Shown here one piece after another: positions 26,228 to 34,782 of a DNA stretch of 64,000 bases. The notes under the pieces were generated by a model. That model searched no databases, was not told the DNA's origin, and saw only the letters and a list, made by a program, of their open reading frames with translations. Position numbers and translations under genes: made by a program. The DNA is from an uncultured Selenomonadales bacterium (lineage in GTDB: Bacteria > Bacillota > Negativicutes > Selenomonadales > Selenomonadaceae), in the NCBI GenBank assembly GCA_947165295.1, contig CAMUZU010000001.1, positions 62,001 to 126,000 of the forward strand, in the 5' to 3' direction. How positions within the stretch are numbered: the stretch's first letter is position 1; each line of letters begins with the position of its first letter.

Positions 26228-27750
26228 TACTTAACCTCCGTTGATCGACGATAGATTTTGTACTTCAACTTCGGCGGCGATTGTTTGTCGTGGAAAGTTT
26301 TTTCCAGCCAAGCTTCCAGTCCGCCGCGTGGGACAGTGCCGACAAGTTCCCAATCGCCCGACACCAACGTCAAAAAGAACTGCGCGTTTTCGTCTCCGAC
26401 GACGGCAAGAATTTTTTTGTCGGACGGCAACTCGTCAAGCGACATGAACGGCATGACGTTTTTGCTTGTCCACGTCAAATCCCGCGGGCGAAGTCGTTCG
26501 TAATTCTCCTGAGTTTCGAGCCGATAAATTTTCGCGCCCGTGTAAAAGACCAGCGAGCCGGAATAATTTGCATCGAAGCTGACGACGCAGGTTTGTTCGT
26601 CAATGTACGGCGAAATCACTTCGGCCGTGCGCCGCCCCGAATTGTCTTCGGCAAGCGGCAATGCGACGAGCCACAGCGTCAACGGGAAAATTATCAGCAC
26701 GCCCGCCGTCATTGACAGGAACAGTTTCCAGCGATTGGCGAAGTAGCGCGCAATGAAAATCATCGCGGCAGGCATTGCGGGCAGCGTGTACGTCACGTAT
26801 TTTGTCGCGCACAGTTGGAAGAAAATCACGACCGTCAACGCCCACACGATTAAAAATTTTTCGTGCACGTCGAACACGGGCAGGCGTCCTTCTTCGATAA
26901 ACAATTCTGCGCGGCGGAAAAATTTCACGACGGCGGCGGGCAACAGCGGTATCGACCACGGCAGGAAGCCGACAATCGAAATCAGCGTGTAATAGTACCA
27001 CACGTTGGTTTTTTCGTATTCGGTGACCGTCGCACGCAAAAAGTTATGCACGCCCAAAAAGTTTTCGACGAACTCCCGACCGTGCAAAATCATCATCGGC
27101 AGGTACCACACCGAGACGATTATTGCGAACGTCAACAAGTTCCGCACGGTGAAAAGTTTGCGCAGATGTTTCAAGTCGCCCTGCCACAGCAAGAACAGCA
27201 AGATTATCAAACCCGGCAACAAAAATCCGATTGGCCCTTTCGTCAAGACCGCGACGCCCGACGCCGCGAACGCGATTAAATACAGTTTCGGGTTGTCGGA
27301 ACGGTAGCCGAGAAAGAACGCCATCAACGTCACGCTGAACGCGACAAGCAACGTCATGTCGGTGATTATCGCGTGCGAAATGTACCAATACTCAAGCGAC
27401 GTGGCAAGCATGACCGCCGCCGCGAATCCGATTTTGCGGTTGTAAAGTTTCGCGCCGAAAAAGTACGTCAAGAAAACTCCGCACGTCGCGAACAGCGCGG
27501 GGAAAATTCTTGACGCGAAGTCGCCGAAGCCGAACAGCTTGTACGCGAGCATAAGTTCCCAATAAAACATAATCGGCTTGTCGAACCAGAAGTTGCCGTA
27601 AATTCGCGGACTCAACCAGTCGCCCGACTCAAGCATTTCTTTTGCGGTGAGCGTGTAACAGCACTCCGTCGGGTCGGTTATCGGCAAAATCCAGCCGCCC
27701 GCGACGAACAATATCAGCGACAGAATCAAAAGGACGATGCAATTTACCAC
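26227..27750 (-). CDS. ArnT-like family 39 glycosyltransferase
   Basis: The about 507-residue integral membrane protein resembles ArnT/PMT transferases, which use undecaprenyl-linked sugars to decorate lipid A or proteins on the outer leaflet. The family start is PITDPTECCYTLTAKEMLESGDWLSPRIYG, with the catalytic acidic residue in TDPTE. About eleven hydrophobic helices follow, then VLTKGPIGFLLPGL, and a soluble periplasmic C-terminal domain. I chose GTG at 27750, eight bases after GGGAG, one base past the LptD-like gene's stop. With that gene and the GNAT gene it forms an envelope operon. Confidence 0.87.
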   Translation of the reverse strand: MVNCIVLLILSLILFVAGGWILPITDPTECCYTLTAKEMLESGDWLSPRIYGNFWFDKPIMFYWELMLAYKLFGFGDFASRIFPALFATCGVFLTYFFGAKLYNRKIGFAAAVMLATSLEYWYISHAIITDMTLLVAFSVTLMAFFLGYRSDNPKLYLIAFAASGVAVLTKGPIGFLLPGLIILLFLLWQGDLKHLRKLFTVRNLLTFAIIVSVWYLPMMILHGREFVENFLGVHNFLRATVTEYEKTNVWYYYTLISIVGFLPWSIPLLPAAVVKFFRRAELFIEEGRLPVFDVHEKFLIVWALTVVIFFQLCATKYVTYTLPAMPAAMIFIARYFANRWKLFLSMTAGVLIIFPLTLWLVALPLAEDNSGRRTAEVISPYIDEQTCVVSFDANYSGSLVFYTGAKIYRLETQENYERLRPRDLTWTSKNVMPFMSLDELPSDKKILAVVGDENAQFFLTLVSGDWELVGTVPRGGLEAWLEKTFHDKQSPPKLKYKIYRRSTEVK

Positions 27751-29279
27751 GGTATAAACTCCCAATGCACTTCAAGTTTTTTGCGTTTGGCGCGCCAACG
27801 AAGAACCGCCTGCGAACAATGCAAGTCGTGATACCAGTAATAATCGATGTCGTCGAGCTTGTGCGTGTCCGCGTTCATTTTAACGCCGACGACGACGCGA
27901 TCTTTCGGCGTGATGAAGTAACTGATACCCGCTTGAAATTTGCGCGAATAAGCGTCGACGTTGAAGTCGAACAGCGAGTTCGTCGAATTGTTTTTCGTGT
28001 ACGCGTAACCGACAAACGCGGCGAATCTGTCGGTGAATTCGCGTCCGAGCATGATGCTGTAGTTCAAGCCTTTGACAGTCATCTTGCCCGAATCAACTTC
28101 GGTTTGCGGGTGGTCTTTGGTGATTTTGTAACTGGTTTCAAGCATGAGCAGATACTTGTCGAAGAAAATCGGGTCGTGCGTCAACTTGAATTCGTATTCC
28201 TGATGAGTGCTTGAAACGCCTTTTTGTTGCCAGTGACCGATTTCCGCCTCAAGTGAATAACTCAGCGGCAAAGCGTGCCCGAAGTGTTGACCGTACCAAA
28301 CGTTAAGCGACGGCTCTTTTTGAATCCAACGTGCGTCGCGGTCGTCGTAGTAGCCGTAGCGAACTTTCGTGCGGAAGTCGCGGTTTTTGTATTGAAGTTC
28401 AGCGTTACTGCGAATACCTTCCTTCGACTCGATGTATGCGCCGACAAGCAACTTGACATGACTGAACAGCGGAATTTCAAAATCGTCGCGAATGTACACG
28501 CCGTGATCTTTGTTGTAGCCGACACGCGGGAAGTATTGTTCTTCGGACTCTTCAAGCTTGCGTTCGTCGTATTCCTTCGTGCCGACGACGGTATTTTTCA
28601 TCCACAGCTTGACGTTGTACATTTTGATGACTTGTTCAGGCCAAATCTCCATACGTTCGGCGCTCATGTGATAATCGGGCGTCTTGGCGTTGCAACGGGT
28701 CTGCGTGCCGTCGTAAACGACGATGTGATCGGGGTAAAACTCGAAGCGTTTGCCCGTCAAATAATATTCGCCCGCCTTGCCGTGCGCGGAGCCCATTGTG
28801 CCGGTTTTCTTGCCGTAATTGTAAACGGTCTTGAAGCCGTCAAGCGTGACGCGGGGCATGCCGGGGACAAGTTGCAGGACGTGCGCTTGACCTTCGACGC
28901 GAACGACTTGCTCTTTGACGTTGCCGGTCGCCTCCTTGCTTTGGAAGCGGTAACCTTCAAGCTGGATAATGTCGACTTTGCCCGTGGCAATGAATTCGCC
29001 GCTGCCCGAATAATAAACAAGGTCGTCGCCCTCGAACACGGCGGGAATCGGTTCGCCCTGCTTGTGTTCGTGCGGCAAACGTTCCTTAGCCTCGGCAATG
29101 TCGTCAAGAAGTTTCTGCTGTTCTTCGGTCAAACGTTGTTCGCGTTCTTCGCGGCGGCGGTTCTCAATGTAATCGAAAATTTGCGTGCTGGTGTCCGAAG
29201 AGGACTCGTAAATTGCCTGCGCGGTTGACGGTGTGAACAATGCGGCGACAATCGGCACGACGGAAAGAAATTTTTTCAT
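27744..29279 (-). CDS. LptD/OstA-like LPS transport protein
   Basis: The about 511-residue exported protein has a signal peptide (KKFLSVVPIVAALFTPSTAQA) and a charged coiled region (RRREEREQRLTEEQQKLLDD). Next is an OstA/LptA-like beta domain (about 80-210; YYSGSGEFIATGKVDIIQLEGYRFQSKEATGN), then a long beta-strand-rich tail ending in an aromatic residue (EFIPW), as expected for an outer-membrane barrel. LptD places LPS in the outer leaflet. It is shorter than the about 780 residues of proteobacterial LptD. GACGAGGA precedes three consecutive ATG codons; the third (29279) has the best spacing. Its start overlaps the stop of the upstream secreted protein. Confidence 0.8.
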   Translation of the reverse strand: MKKFLSVVPIVAALFTPSTAQAIYESSSDTSTQIFDYIENRRREEREQRLTEEQQKLLDDIAEAKERLPHEHKQGEPIPAVFEGDDLVYYSGSGEFIATGKVDIIQLEGYRFQSKEATGNVKEQVVRVEGQAHVLQLVPGMPRVTLDGFKTVYNYGKKTGTMGSAHGKAGEYYLTGKRFEFYPDHIVVYDGTQTRCNAKTPDYHMSAERMEIWPEQVIKMYNVKLWMKNTVVGTKEYDERKLEESEEQYFPRVGYNKDHGVYIRDDFEIPLFSHVKLLVGAYIESKEGIRSNAELQYKNRDFRTKVRYGYYDDRDARWIQKEPSLNVWYGQHFGHALPLSYSLEAEIGHWQQKGVSSTHQEYEFKLTHDPIFFDKYLLMLETSYKITKDHPQTEVDSGKMTVKGLNYSIMLGREFTDRFAAFVGYAYTKNNSTNSLFDFNVDAYSRKFQAGISYFITPKDRVVVGVKMNADTHKLDDIDYYWYHDLHCSQAVLRWRAKRKKLEVHWEFIPW

Positions 29280-29281
29280 CA

Positions 29282-30577
29282 TCATTCCTCGTCGAAAATC
29301 TCGATAACTTCGCCGTTGTCGGGTGCGGGCGTCGGCGCAGGTCTCGCCTCGGATGCAGGTTTCGGCGTTTCAGTCGCAGGCTTCGGAGCTTCGACGGGTG
29401 CAGGCGGCGGAGTGGGCGCGACGGCAACTTTTTCGTCGTCGGACAAGTCGCCCGGCTCTTGCGTGTCGGCGGACGGACGTTGCTGTCCGACGGGCGGCTT
29501 CGGTTGCGTGACAGTTCGCGGTTGTTCGTTAACCGTCGGCTGTTCGTTGACCGTCGGCTGTGTCGGCTGTTGAATTGTCGGTTGAATCGGTTCGTCAATT
29601 GGACGCGGTTCGTCAACGGGTTGAATCGGTTGCGTGCCGGGTTCGGCGATTGACATGCCGCTGCCCGAAGTCGTCACGCCGTAAACGACAATCGGCTCTT
29701 TCGTCTGCACGTAAAGCAAAACGCCCGCGGGCACGTCGATGTTCTTGCCGCGCATGAAAACTTCTTCGACGCCGGCGGTTTTGCCCGAAAAGGTGATGCC
29801 GACCAAACTTAAGCCGCGACCCATCTGCTGAACTTTCATTTCGTCAAGTGCTTCGACGCCGCAAAAAGTCACCGCGCTTTGTCCGTCGACGGTTTGAATC
29901 GTATGGAAGTCAACTTCGAGCTTACCGTTGCTCATGATGTTTCGCGCACGGTGCACGTTCAAAACGGTGCCTTCGCCCGGCAGTCCCGTCACGAAAACAA
30001 GCGAGCCGTCAACGAAAATATCTTCGACGACACGCACGGGAAGTGAATCGCCCGGTTGCATTGTCTTTGAATTCGCGGGCGCAAGCGTTTCGACTTTAAT
30101 CAGCGTGTTGGCGGGAATTTGAACTTTCGTTATCGGCAGAATCTCTTCGCCGAAAGAAGCTTTGGCAAGCGCACGAATTCGCGAATTAAACGTGCCGTCG
30201 GTTGTCTTGCCGAGAATTGCCGTCTCCAAAGCAACAAGACGACGTTCGACGCCGCCGCCTTTGACTTCGTGATTGATGTTCCATTCAAGCGCGTTGACCT
30301 TCGCCAGGACGCACGGCTGTTCAGTGTTGTCGTAAAGAATTTTGTAAATCGCGTCGATGCGGGCGTTCATGTTGCCCGACATGTTCTGTCCGCTGTAAGT
30401 TTTTTCAAGGCGGCTGATTCTGTCGAGCATTGCGCCGACCTGTTCGTAGCCGTAAGTGTCCAATTCAATGCGTGCAAGTTTTGCGGCAGCCGACGTGTCC
30501 GCCGCCGTGCAAAGAGTTGACGCGGAAAAAATCATTGCCGCCGCGAGCAACCCGCAAAAAATTTTTCTCAAGCTCAT
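29282..30577 (-). CDS. Secreted protein with proline-rich tail, unknown function
   Basis: The about 431-residue exported protein has a signal peptide (SLRKIFCGLLAAAMIFSAST). The middle (30-300) alternates predicted helices (IDAIYKILYD, VERRLVALETAILG) and beta-rich segments (PANTLIKVETLAPANSKTMQPGD, VFVTGLPGEGTVLNV). The last 120 residues are a proline/glutamine-rich low-complexity tail with PTVNEQ repeats and an acidic end (VIEIFDEE). It may be an envelope or periplasm-spanning protein. ATG at 30577 follows GGAGGA by seven bases. It is the first gene of the LptD-like/ArnT-like/GNAT operon, so a role in LPS or outer-membrane assembly is a reasonable guess. Confidence 0.8.
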   Translation of the reverse strand: MSLRKIFCGLLAAAMIFSASTLCTAADTSAAAKLARIELDTYGYEQVGAMLDRISRLEKTYSGQNMSGNMNARIDAIYKILYDNTEQPCVLAKVNALEWNINHEVKGGGVERRLVALETAILGKTTDGTFNSRIRALAKASFGEEILPITKVQIPANTLIKVETLAPANSKTMQPGDSLPVRVVEDIFVDGSLVFVTGLPGEGTVLNVHRARNIMSNGKLEVDFHTIQTVDGQSAVTFCGVEALDEMKVQQMGRGLSLVGITFSGKTAGVEEVFMRGKNIDVPAGVLLYVQTKEPIVVYGVTTSGSGMSIAEPGTQPIQPVDEPRPIDEPIQPTIQQPTQPTVNEQPTVNEQPRTVTQPKPPVGQQRPSADTQEPGDLSDDEKVAVAPTPPPAPVEAPKPATETPKPASEARPAPTPAPDNGEVIEIFDEE

Positions 30578-30658
30578 TACCAATTCCTCCGCGTTAAAAA
30601 TTTCTGCGACGAATTATAGCAGGTATCGGCGACTTTCTGCAACGCCTGTAAAAATTTC

Positions 30659-30687
30659 TTGCGCCGTGACGATAATTATTGTAGAAT
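30659..30687 (+). promoter_or_regulatory. Putative promoter for the FliD-like gene
   Basis: TTGCGC (30659-30664) and TAGAAT (30682-30687) are 17 bases apart, 50 bases before the start. Confidence 0.4.
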
Positions 30688-30737
30688 CAATCAACGTTTC
30701 AAGGAGAGTTTCAACCGTTCAAGGAAGGTGATTCATC

Positions 30738-31550
30738 ATGGCGATTAATCCACTCGGCAACGGCGCGTTCGGGAACAACTTCCTGTTCAACACCGCCACC
30801 GCCAAGAAACAAGATTCGATTTCGCAGCTGTGGAGTGCTTACGGTTCGTACGAAAACAACGCCGCGCAAGCATTGTCGGGCTTGACGGAAATTGGCGCGA
30901 ACGTTCGTTCACTGCTTGCAAGCTACGACGACGCCAAAAGCACGTTCAACAGTGAGTTCGGCGAAAACATGGACGCGCTGAGCAAGTCCGCCGCCAAAGT
31001 CAAAGAGTACAACTTCAGCCTTGCGGACAAAGCCGGCGCAATTACTTCGACCGACTCCACAGACGAAGACGGCAAGGTCACGACCACGACGACTTACAGC
31101 AAGGAACTGCAGGGCGCGCTTGACGCCGTTAAAGGTCTCGTCGACGATTACAACAGTTCGATTAAGTTCTTTCAGGACAACGGCGAAGTTTCCAAACGCG
31201 TCGACCGACTTGCGCAAACTTTCGGCGACACGACTTATCGCGCCAATTTGTATGAATCCGTCGGATTGTCGACCAAAAGTGACGGCTCGTTTGAAATTAA
31301 CGAAGAGAAGCTTGCGAACGCCATTGTCAACGACCCCGACAAAGTTTCGCGCATTCTCGGCAAGGACGGTCTCGCGGGCAAAGCCGAAAGTCACGTGAGT
31401 TTCGCCAACAGCCAAAAGGACAGCCTGTTTCCGACCGCTGAAAAGATGTTCGGTAGCCAATTGCGTGACGCGCAGATTTACACCGGCTCGGCTTACCGCA
31501 ACATGACGTCGCTTAACAACGTCGGCAACCTGCTCAACATGATGTTCTGA
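30738..31550 (+). CDS. FliD C-terminal-like flagellar cap protein (short)
   Basis: The 270-residue product resembles the C-terminal part of FliD (hook-associated protein 2). The segment LYESVGLSTKSDGSFEINEEKLANAIVNDPDKVSRIL, with its K-L-x-x-A-I-x-x-N/D-P-D pattern, is the classic FliD_C motif. An amphipathic coiled N-terminal stretch and C-terminal hydrophobic NMMF end follow the pattern of axial flagellar proteins. Full FliD is usually 450-700 residues; here the domains D2-D3 seem absent. No other flagellar gene is in the window. It might be a cap variant or another exported filament-associated protein. It has an AAGGAAGGTG site and its own promoter-like box and terminator. Confidence 0.7.
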   Translation: MAINPLGNGAFGNNFLFNTATAKKQDSISQLWSAYGSYENNAAQALSGLTEIGANVRSLLASYDDAKSTFNSEFGENMDALSKSAAKVKEYNFSLADKAGAITSTDSTDEDGKVTTTTTYSKELQGALDAVKGLVDDYNSSIKFFQDNGEVSKRVDRLAQTFGDTTYRANLYESVGLSTKSDGSFEINEEKLANAIVNDPDKVSRILGKDGLAGKAESHVSFANSQKDSLFPTAEKMFGSQLRDAQIYTGSAYRNMTSLNNVGNLLNMMF

Positions 31551-31568
31551 CAAAAAATCTTTCGACGA

Positions 31569-31605
31569 CAAAAAAAATCCCCGCTCGTTTGAACGGGGAT
31601 TTTTG
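31569..31605 (+). terminator. Hairpin terminator
   Basis: AAATCCCCGCTCGTTTGAACGGGGATTTTT: stem with A-run and T-run on either side, so it is bidirectional. Confidence 0.8.
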
Positions 31606-31632
31606 ATTGCAACGCCGCCGCCGAACATTCGA

Positions 31633-31735
31633 GGCCGCACAGGACGTGCGGCCGCCCGGCGTACGACGCCGGATGCGTCGTCCGACGGGCTGTTTTCTTT
31701 TGGTTACTTTTCTTTTGCGCCAAAAGAAAAGTAAC
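31633..31735. repeat. Composite palindromic repeat, copy G
   Basis: GGCCGCAC/GTGCGGCC (31633-31653) is followed by an imperfect middle palindrome around CGTACGACG, then GTTACTTTTCTTTTG/CAAAAGAAAAGTAAC (31703-31735). It is the same type as copy H but in the opposite order, so the element sits in both orientations. Confidence 0.8.
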
Positions 31736-31746
31736 GTAACACACGT

Positions 31747-32286
31747 TCAGTCTTCGATGATGTACGATTTCAGAATTTCGCCGTAGAAAGCAACGTGCGG
31801 GTCTTGTGTGTCGTCTTCCGCCGTCGGATAAAACTTCTTGAAGCGCGACGAAATTTTTTTGACGGGCTGAACCTGTTCAAACACAACGCGGCACTCCAAC
31901 GTAAGCGGGAATTCGCGAATCGCGGGCGGGCGAACGATGTCCGCGTCGACGACGTGCAAGCCGGCTTTGATGAACTTGTCGAGGTCGCGCCCCGACATTG
32001 AACCGCAAATGCCAATCGCCTTGTTGACAACCTGCGCGGAATAATTTTCGCCGTACGGGACGCAGATTGTAAATTCGCCCGTGCGTTCCAAAAGTTCCCA
32101 GGTGAAGCGGCTTTCGCGAACGTAAGCGGCAAAAATCGGAACGCCCCACTCAATGCCCAGCGTGCCCCAACCGATCGTCATTGCGTTGGCGCAGTCTTCC
32201 GCCTCGCTGGTCAAAAGAATTCCACGCGGCATGGCCTTAAAAATGTCAGCGGCGTAATCGAACGGATTAATCTCGCGTTTGGTCAC
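31747..32286 (-). CDS. Flavin reductase-like FMN-binding protein
   Basis: The 179-residue protein is a split-barrel flavin reductase-like domain. It has the motif MPRGILLTSEAEDCANAMTIGWGTLGIEWGVPIFAAYVRESRFTWELL, in which the FMN phosphate and ring contacts usually lie, and GICGSMSGRDLDKF. These proteins reduce FMN or serve as FMN-dependent oxidoreductases. Start: GTG at 32286, seven bases after GGGAGGA, giving VTKREINPFDYAAD. The frame extends 96 bases farther upstream without a site. It is divergent from dacA with a 97-base gap. Confidence 0.85.
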   Translation of the reverse strand: MTKREINPFDYAADIFKAMPRGILLTSEAEDCANAMTIGWGTLGIEWGVPIFAAYVRESRFTWELLERTGEFTICVPYGENYSAQVVNKAIGICGSMSGRDLDKFIKAGLHVVDADIVRPPAIREFPLTLECRVVFEQVQPVKKISSRFKKFYPTAEDDTQDPHVAFYGEILKSYIIED

Positions 32287-32326
32287 AAAAATTCCTCCCG
32301 AAAAGTTTTCGCCAATGATACAAAAA

Positions 32327-32355
32327 TTTTCGTCGCGTGTCGAGTGTGTTATAAT
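32327..32355 (+). promoter_or_regulatory. Putative promoter for dacA
   Basis: A perfect TATAAT (32350-32355) has TTTTCG at the -35 position with 17-base spacing. The -35 is weak. Confidence 0.4.
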
Positions 32356-32383
32356 GCCCGAAAATCTTTTGGGAGCTGACAAG

Positions 32384-33520
32384 ATGAAACGACTTTTGAC
32401 GGCGATAATCTTCGCGTTGACGTTTGCGACTTCAAACGTTCAAGCGGCGACAAGTGAACCGCACGTAACCGCAACGTCGGCGATTTTGGTCGAAGCGTCG
32501 ACGGGACGAATCCTGTACGAAAAAAACGCGAACGAAGAACTTCCGCCCGCGTCGATGACAAAAATGTTGACGTGCGTAATCGCGCTTGAAAAACTTAATC
32601 CGAACGCGGAAGTTTTCGTGACGCCCGAAGCAATGTCCGCCGAAGACAACACGTTACGCTGGGAGCCGCTTGACTCACTCGCCGCAAAAGACATGGTCAC
32701 CGCCGTCATGATGGTTTCGGAAAACGGCGGGGCAATCGCTTTGGCTCAAACGACGGCGGGCAGCGTCGCGCAATTCGCCGACATGATGAACGACAAGGCT
32801 CGCGAACTCGGTTGCAAGCATTCAAACTTCGTCAACCCAAACGGCTTGCCCGACACGCGTCACTACTCAACCGCGACGGACATGGCGCGCATTGCCGTTT
32901 ACTGCATGAAAAATCCAGACTTCCGCAAGATTGTCGAGACGCGCCGCACGTCGATTCACTGGATGTACCCGAAAGACAAGTGGAGCGAACTCAACAACAC
33001 CAACGAACTTTTGGGCAAGTTCAAAGGCGCAAACGGCATTAAAACCGGCTGGACGAATTCGGCGGGCGGTTGCCTGGCGTCGAGTGCCAAACGCGGCGAC
33101 ATTGAATTAATCGCGGTTGTCATGCGTTCGACGGACATGGATACGCGCTTTGACGACGCGTCGAAACTTCTGACTTACGGCTTTGAACGCGTGCGCATGG
33201 TCGAGGCGGTTGACGCCGAACGTATCGACAAAAAAGTTTTCGTGCGCGGCGGCAAGCAGGCAACCGTTCGCGTGGGCGTCGACGAAAATTTGATGTTTCC
33301 GCTGATGGCGGGCGAAGACTCCAAACTTTTGACGGTGACTTACGACATGCCAAAAATCGTCGAGGCGGGCTTTGACGAAGGTCAAGTGCTCGGCGAAGTT
33401 GTTTTGCGCTATGACGGCAAGCCTGTCGCACGTGTGCCGCTCGTTGCCCGTGAAGGTGTCGCCGAAGGTTTCAGTTTCGGGTCGCTGTTCGTGACGTTGT
33501 TCGGCTCGTTCTTCGCGTGA
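32384..33520 (+). CDS. dacA: D-alanyl-D-alanine carboxypeptidase (PBP5 family)
   Basis: This exported low-molecular-weight penicillin-binding protein removes the terminal D-alanine from peptidoglycan stem peptides. The 378-residue product has a signal peptide (KRLLTAIIFALTFATSNVQAA), the catalytic S-x-x-K in ASMTKM, the SxN motif in SENGGAIAL and the KTG motif in GIKTGWTNSAGG. A PBP5-type C-terminal beta domain follows (about 270-355), then a hydrophobic end (FGSLFVTLFGSFFA) that could anchor it to the membrane. GGGAGC precedes ATG at 32384. Single gene. Confidence 0.94.
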   Translation: MKRLLTAIIFALTFATSNVQAATSEPHVTATSAILVEASTGRILYEKNANEELPPASMTKMLTCVIALEKLNPNAEVFVTPEAMSAEDNTLRWEPLDSLAAKDMVTAVMMVSENGGAIALAQTTAGSVAQFADMMNDKARELGCKHSNFVNPNGLPDTRHYSTATDMARIAVYCMKNPDFRKIVETRRTSIHWMYPKDKWSELNNTNELLGKFKGANGIKTGWTNSAGGCLASSAKRGDIELIAVVMRSTDMDTRFDDASKLLTYGFERVRMVEAVDAERIDKKVFVRGGKQATVRVGVDENLMFPLMAGEDSKLLTVTYDMPKIVEAGFDEGQVLGEVVLRYDGKPVARVPLVAREGVAEGFSFGSLFVTLFGSFFA

Positions 33521-33526
33521 CATCGT

Positions 33527-33629
33527 GTTACTTTTCTTTTGGTGCAAAAGAAAAGTAACCAAAAGAAAACAGCCCGACGGACTCCGCGTCACGCGTCGTA
33601 CGTCGGGCGGCCGCACGTCCTGTGCGGCC
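33527..33629. repeat. Composite palindromic repeat, copy H
   Basis: GTTACTTTTCTTTTG/CAAAAGAAAAGTAAC (33527-33559), then GCCCGACG..CGTCGGGC (33572-33608) and GGCCGCAC/GTGCGGCC (33609-33629). It lies between two convergent genes. Confidence 0.8.
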
Positions 33630-33646
33630 TTAAGTTACGTTGCGAT

Positions 33647-34621
33647 TCAGATTGAGAAATTCATTGATGTTCGATAAGCCGTCGCGGCGTCGAGAAATTT
33701 TTTGTTCGGAGCGTCGAGGCGGCGAATTTGTTTATTCGCGTCGAGAAAAGTTTCGGGCAAGTCTTTAAAGTCGTCGGACTTGGTGAAACGTGCCCATTCG
33801 TCTTCGAGTGCGCGAATCGTCATTAAATATTTTTCCATGATGTCTTCGGGCGTTTGATTGTCGGCGTCGGAAGATTTTTTGTTGCCGAAGTTGTCGGCGG
33901 GTCGTTCGTCGTTGGCGGCGGAAATTTCTTCGCGTGTGACTTCGCTGACTTTGGCGGTCGCGTCTTCGCCCGTCGCACGAATTGCGCTGTTTGCGTCGGC
34001 AAGCGTCGAGTTTTCGGTTGACGGATTGACTTCGGTTGACGAATTAATTTCGCTCGCAACGTTGACTTCACTTGACACGTCGCCGGACACGTTCATTGCG
34101 CTTGACACGTCGGCAGAAATGTCCACGCCACCTTGTGCAACATTTGGCGAACCATTACCGCCTGCAACAGCTGAACCGCCGCCGCCTGCAAGCGCAGTCA
34201 ATTCCGCCATAGCCTCCGACGACGCTTTAATCATTGCGCGGGTGACTGCCTCGCGGGCTTCCTGCTTCGATTTCGCACGGCTGAGTTCGGACTTGAGTTC
34301 TTCGCGGGCTTCGTCGGCGTGTTTGGCTTTCTTGTAAGTCTTCGGGTCGGCTTCGCGCAAGAATCCCATTTCGGCTTCGGAAAGTTTTTGTCCCGCAAGA
34401 AGTTTCTGCTTGATGCGGCGAACTTTCTGTTGTTTGGCGGCGTCGGAAGATTTTTTTGCGGACTCGGTCATTTGCTTGAACACGGATGTTTGATTCATCG
34501 ACAGCAAATTTCCGTTCGCGTTGGTGAGCGTTTGCCCCGTGCGGATTTTGTGTTTGGCGGCGAACTGCAAGTTCTTCCGCTTGACGTAAGAGCTGAGCGT
34601 TCCGATAACTGCAATATCCAT
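33647..34621 (-). CDS. Hypothetical protein with low-complexity Ser/Asn/Val region
   Basis: This 324-residue product is not recognised. The N-terminal third is basic and helical (MDIAVIGTLSSYVKRKNLQF.., then KKSSDAAKQQKVRRIKQKLLAGQKLSEAEM). The middle (about 140-245) is a low-complexity tract with imperfect repeats of the form S/A-x-x-V/I-N (SAMNVSGDVSSEVNVASEIN). The C-terminal third is helical and charged. No signal peptide. ATG at 34621 follows AAGGAGG. The gene is divergent from the MFS transporter. A helical, low-complexity protein could be a filament- or phage-related structural protein, but nothing here proves it. Confidence 0.7.
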   Translation of the reverse strand: MDIAVIGTLSSYVKRKNLQFAAKHKIRTGQTLTNANGNLLSMNQTSVFKQMTESAKKSSDAAKQQKVRRIKQKLLAGQKLSEAEMGFLREADPKTYKKAKHADEAREELKSELSRAKSKQEAREAVTRAMIKASSEAMAELTALAGGGGSAVAGGNGSPNVAQGGVDISADVSSAMNVSGDVSSEVNVASEINSSTEVNPSTENSTLADANSAIRATGEDATAKVSEVTREEISAANDERPADNFGNKKSSDADNQTPEDIMEKYLMTIRALEDEWARFTKSDDFKDLPETFLDANKQIRRLDAPNKKFLDAATAYRTSMNFSI

Positions 34622-34782
34622 GTGTGTCGCCTCCTTGGCAAGTCGAGTGAACTTCCTGCGGACATTGTACACGGCGCGGCAGGCGTTGACAACTAAATTC
34701 GTTTGCAGTCTTGCAATTTCGTCGCACGTGAAATAAAATTCAATCCGTTTGAATTCCGTCAAGTTTTAAGGAGTTGTTGACT

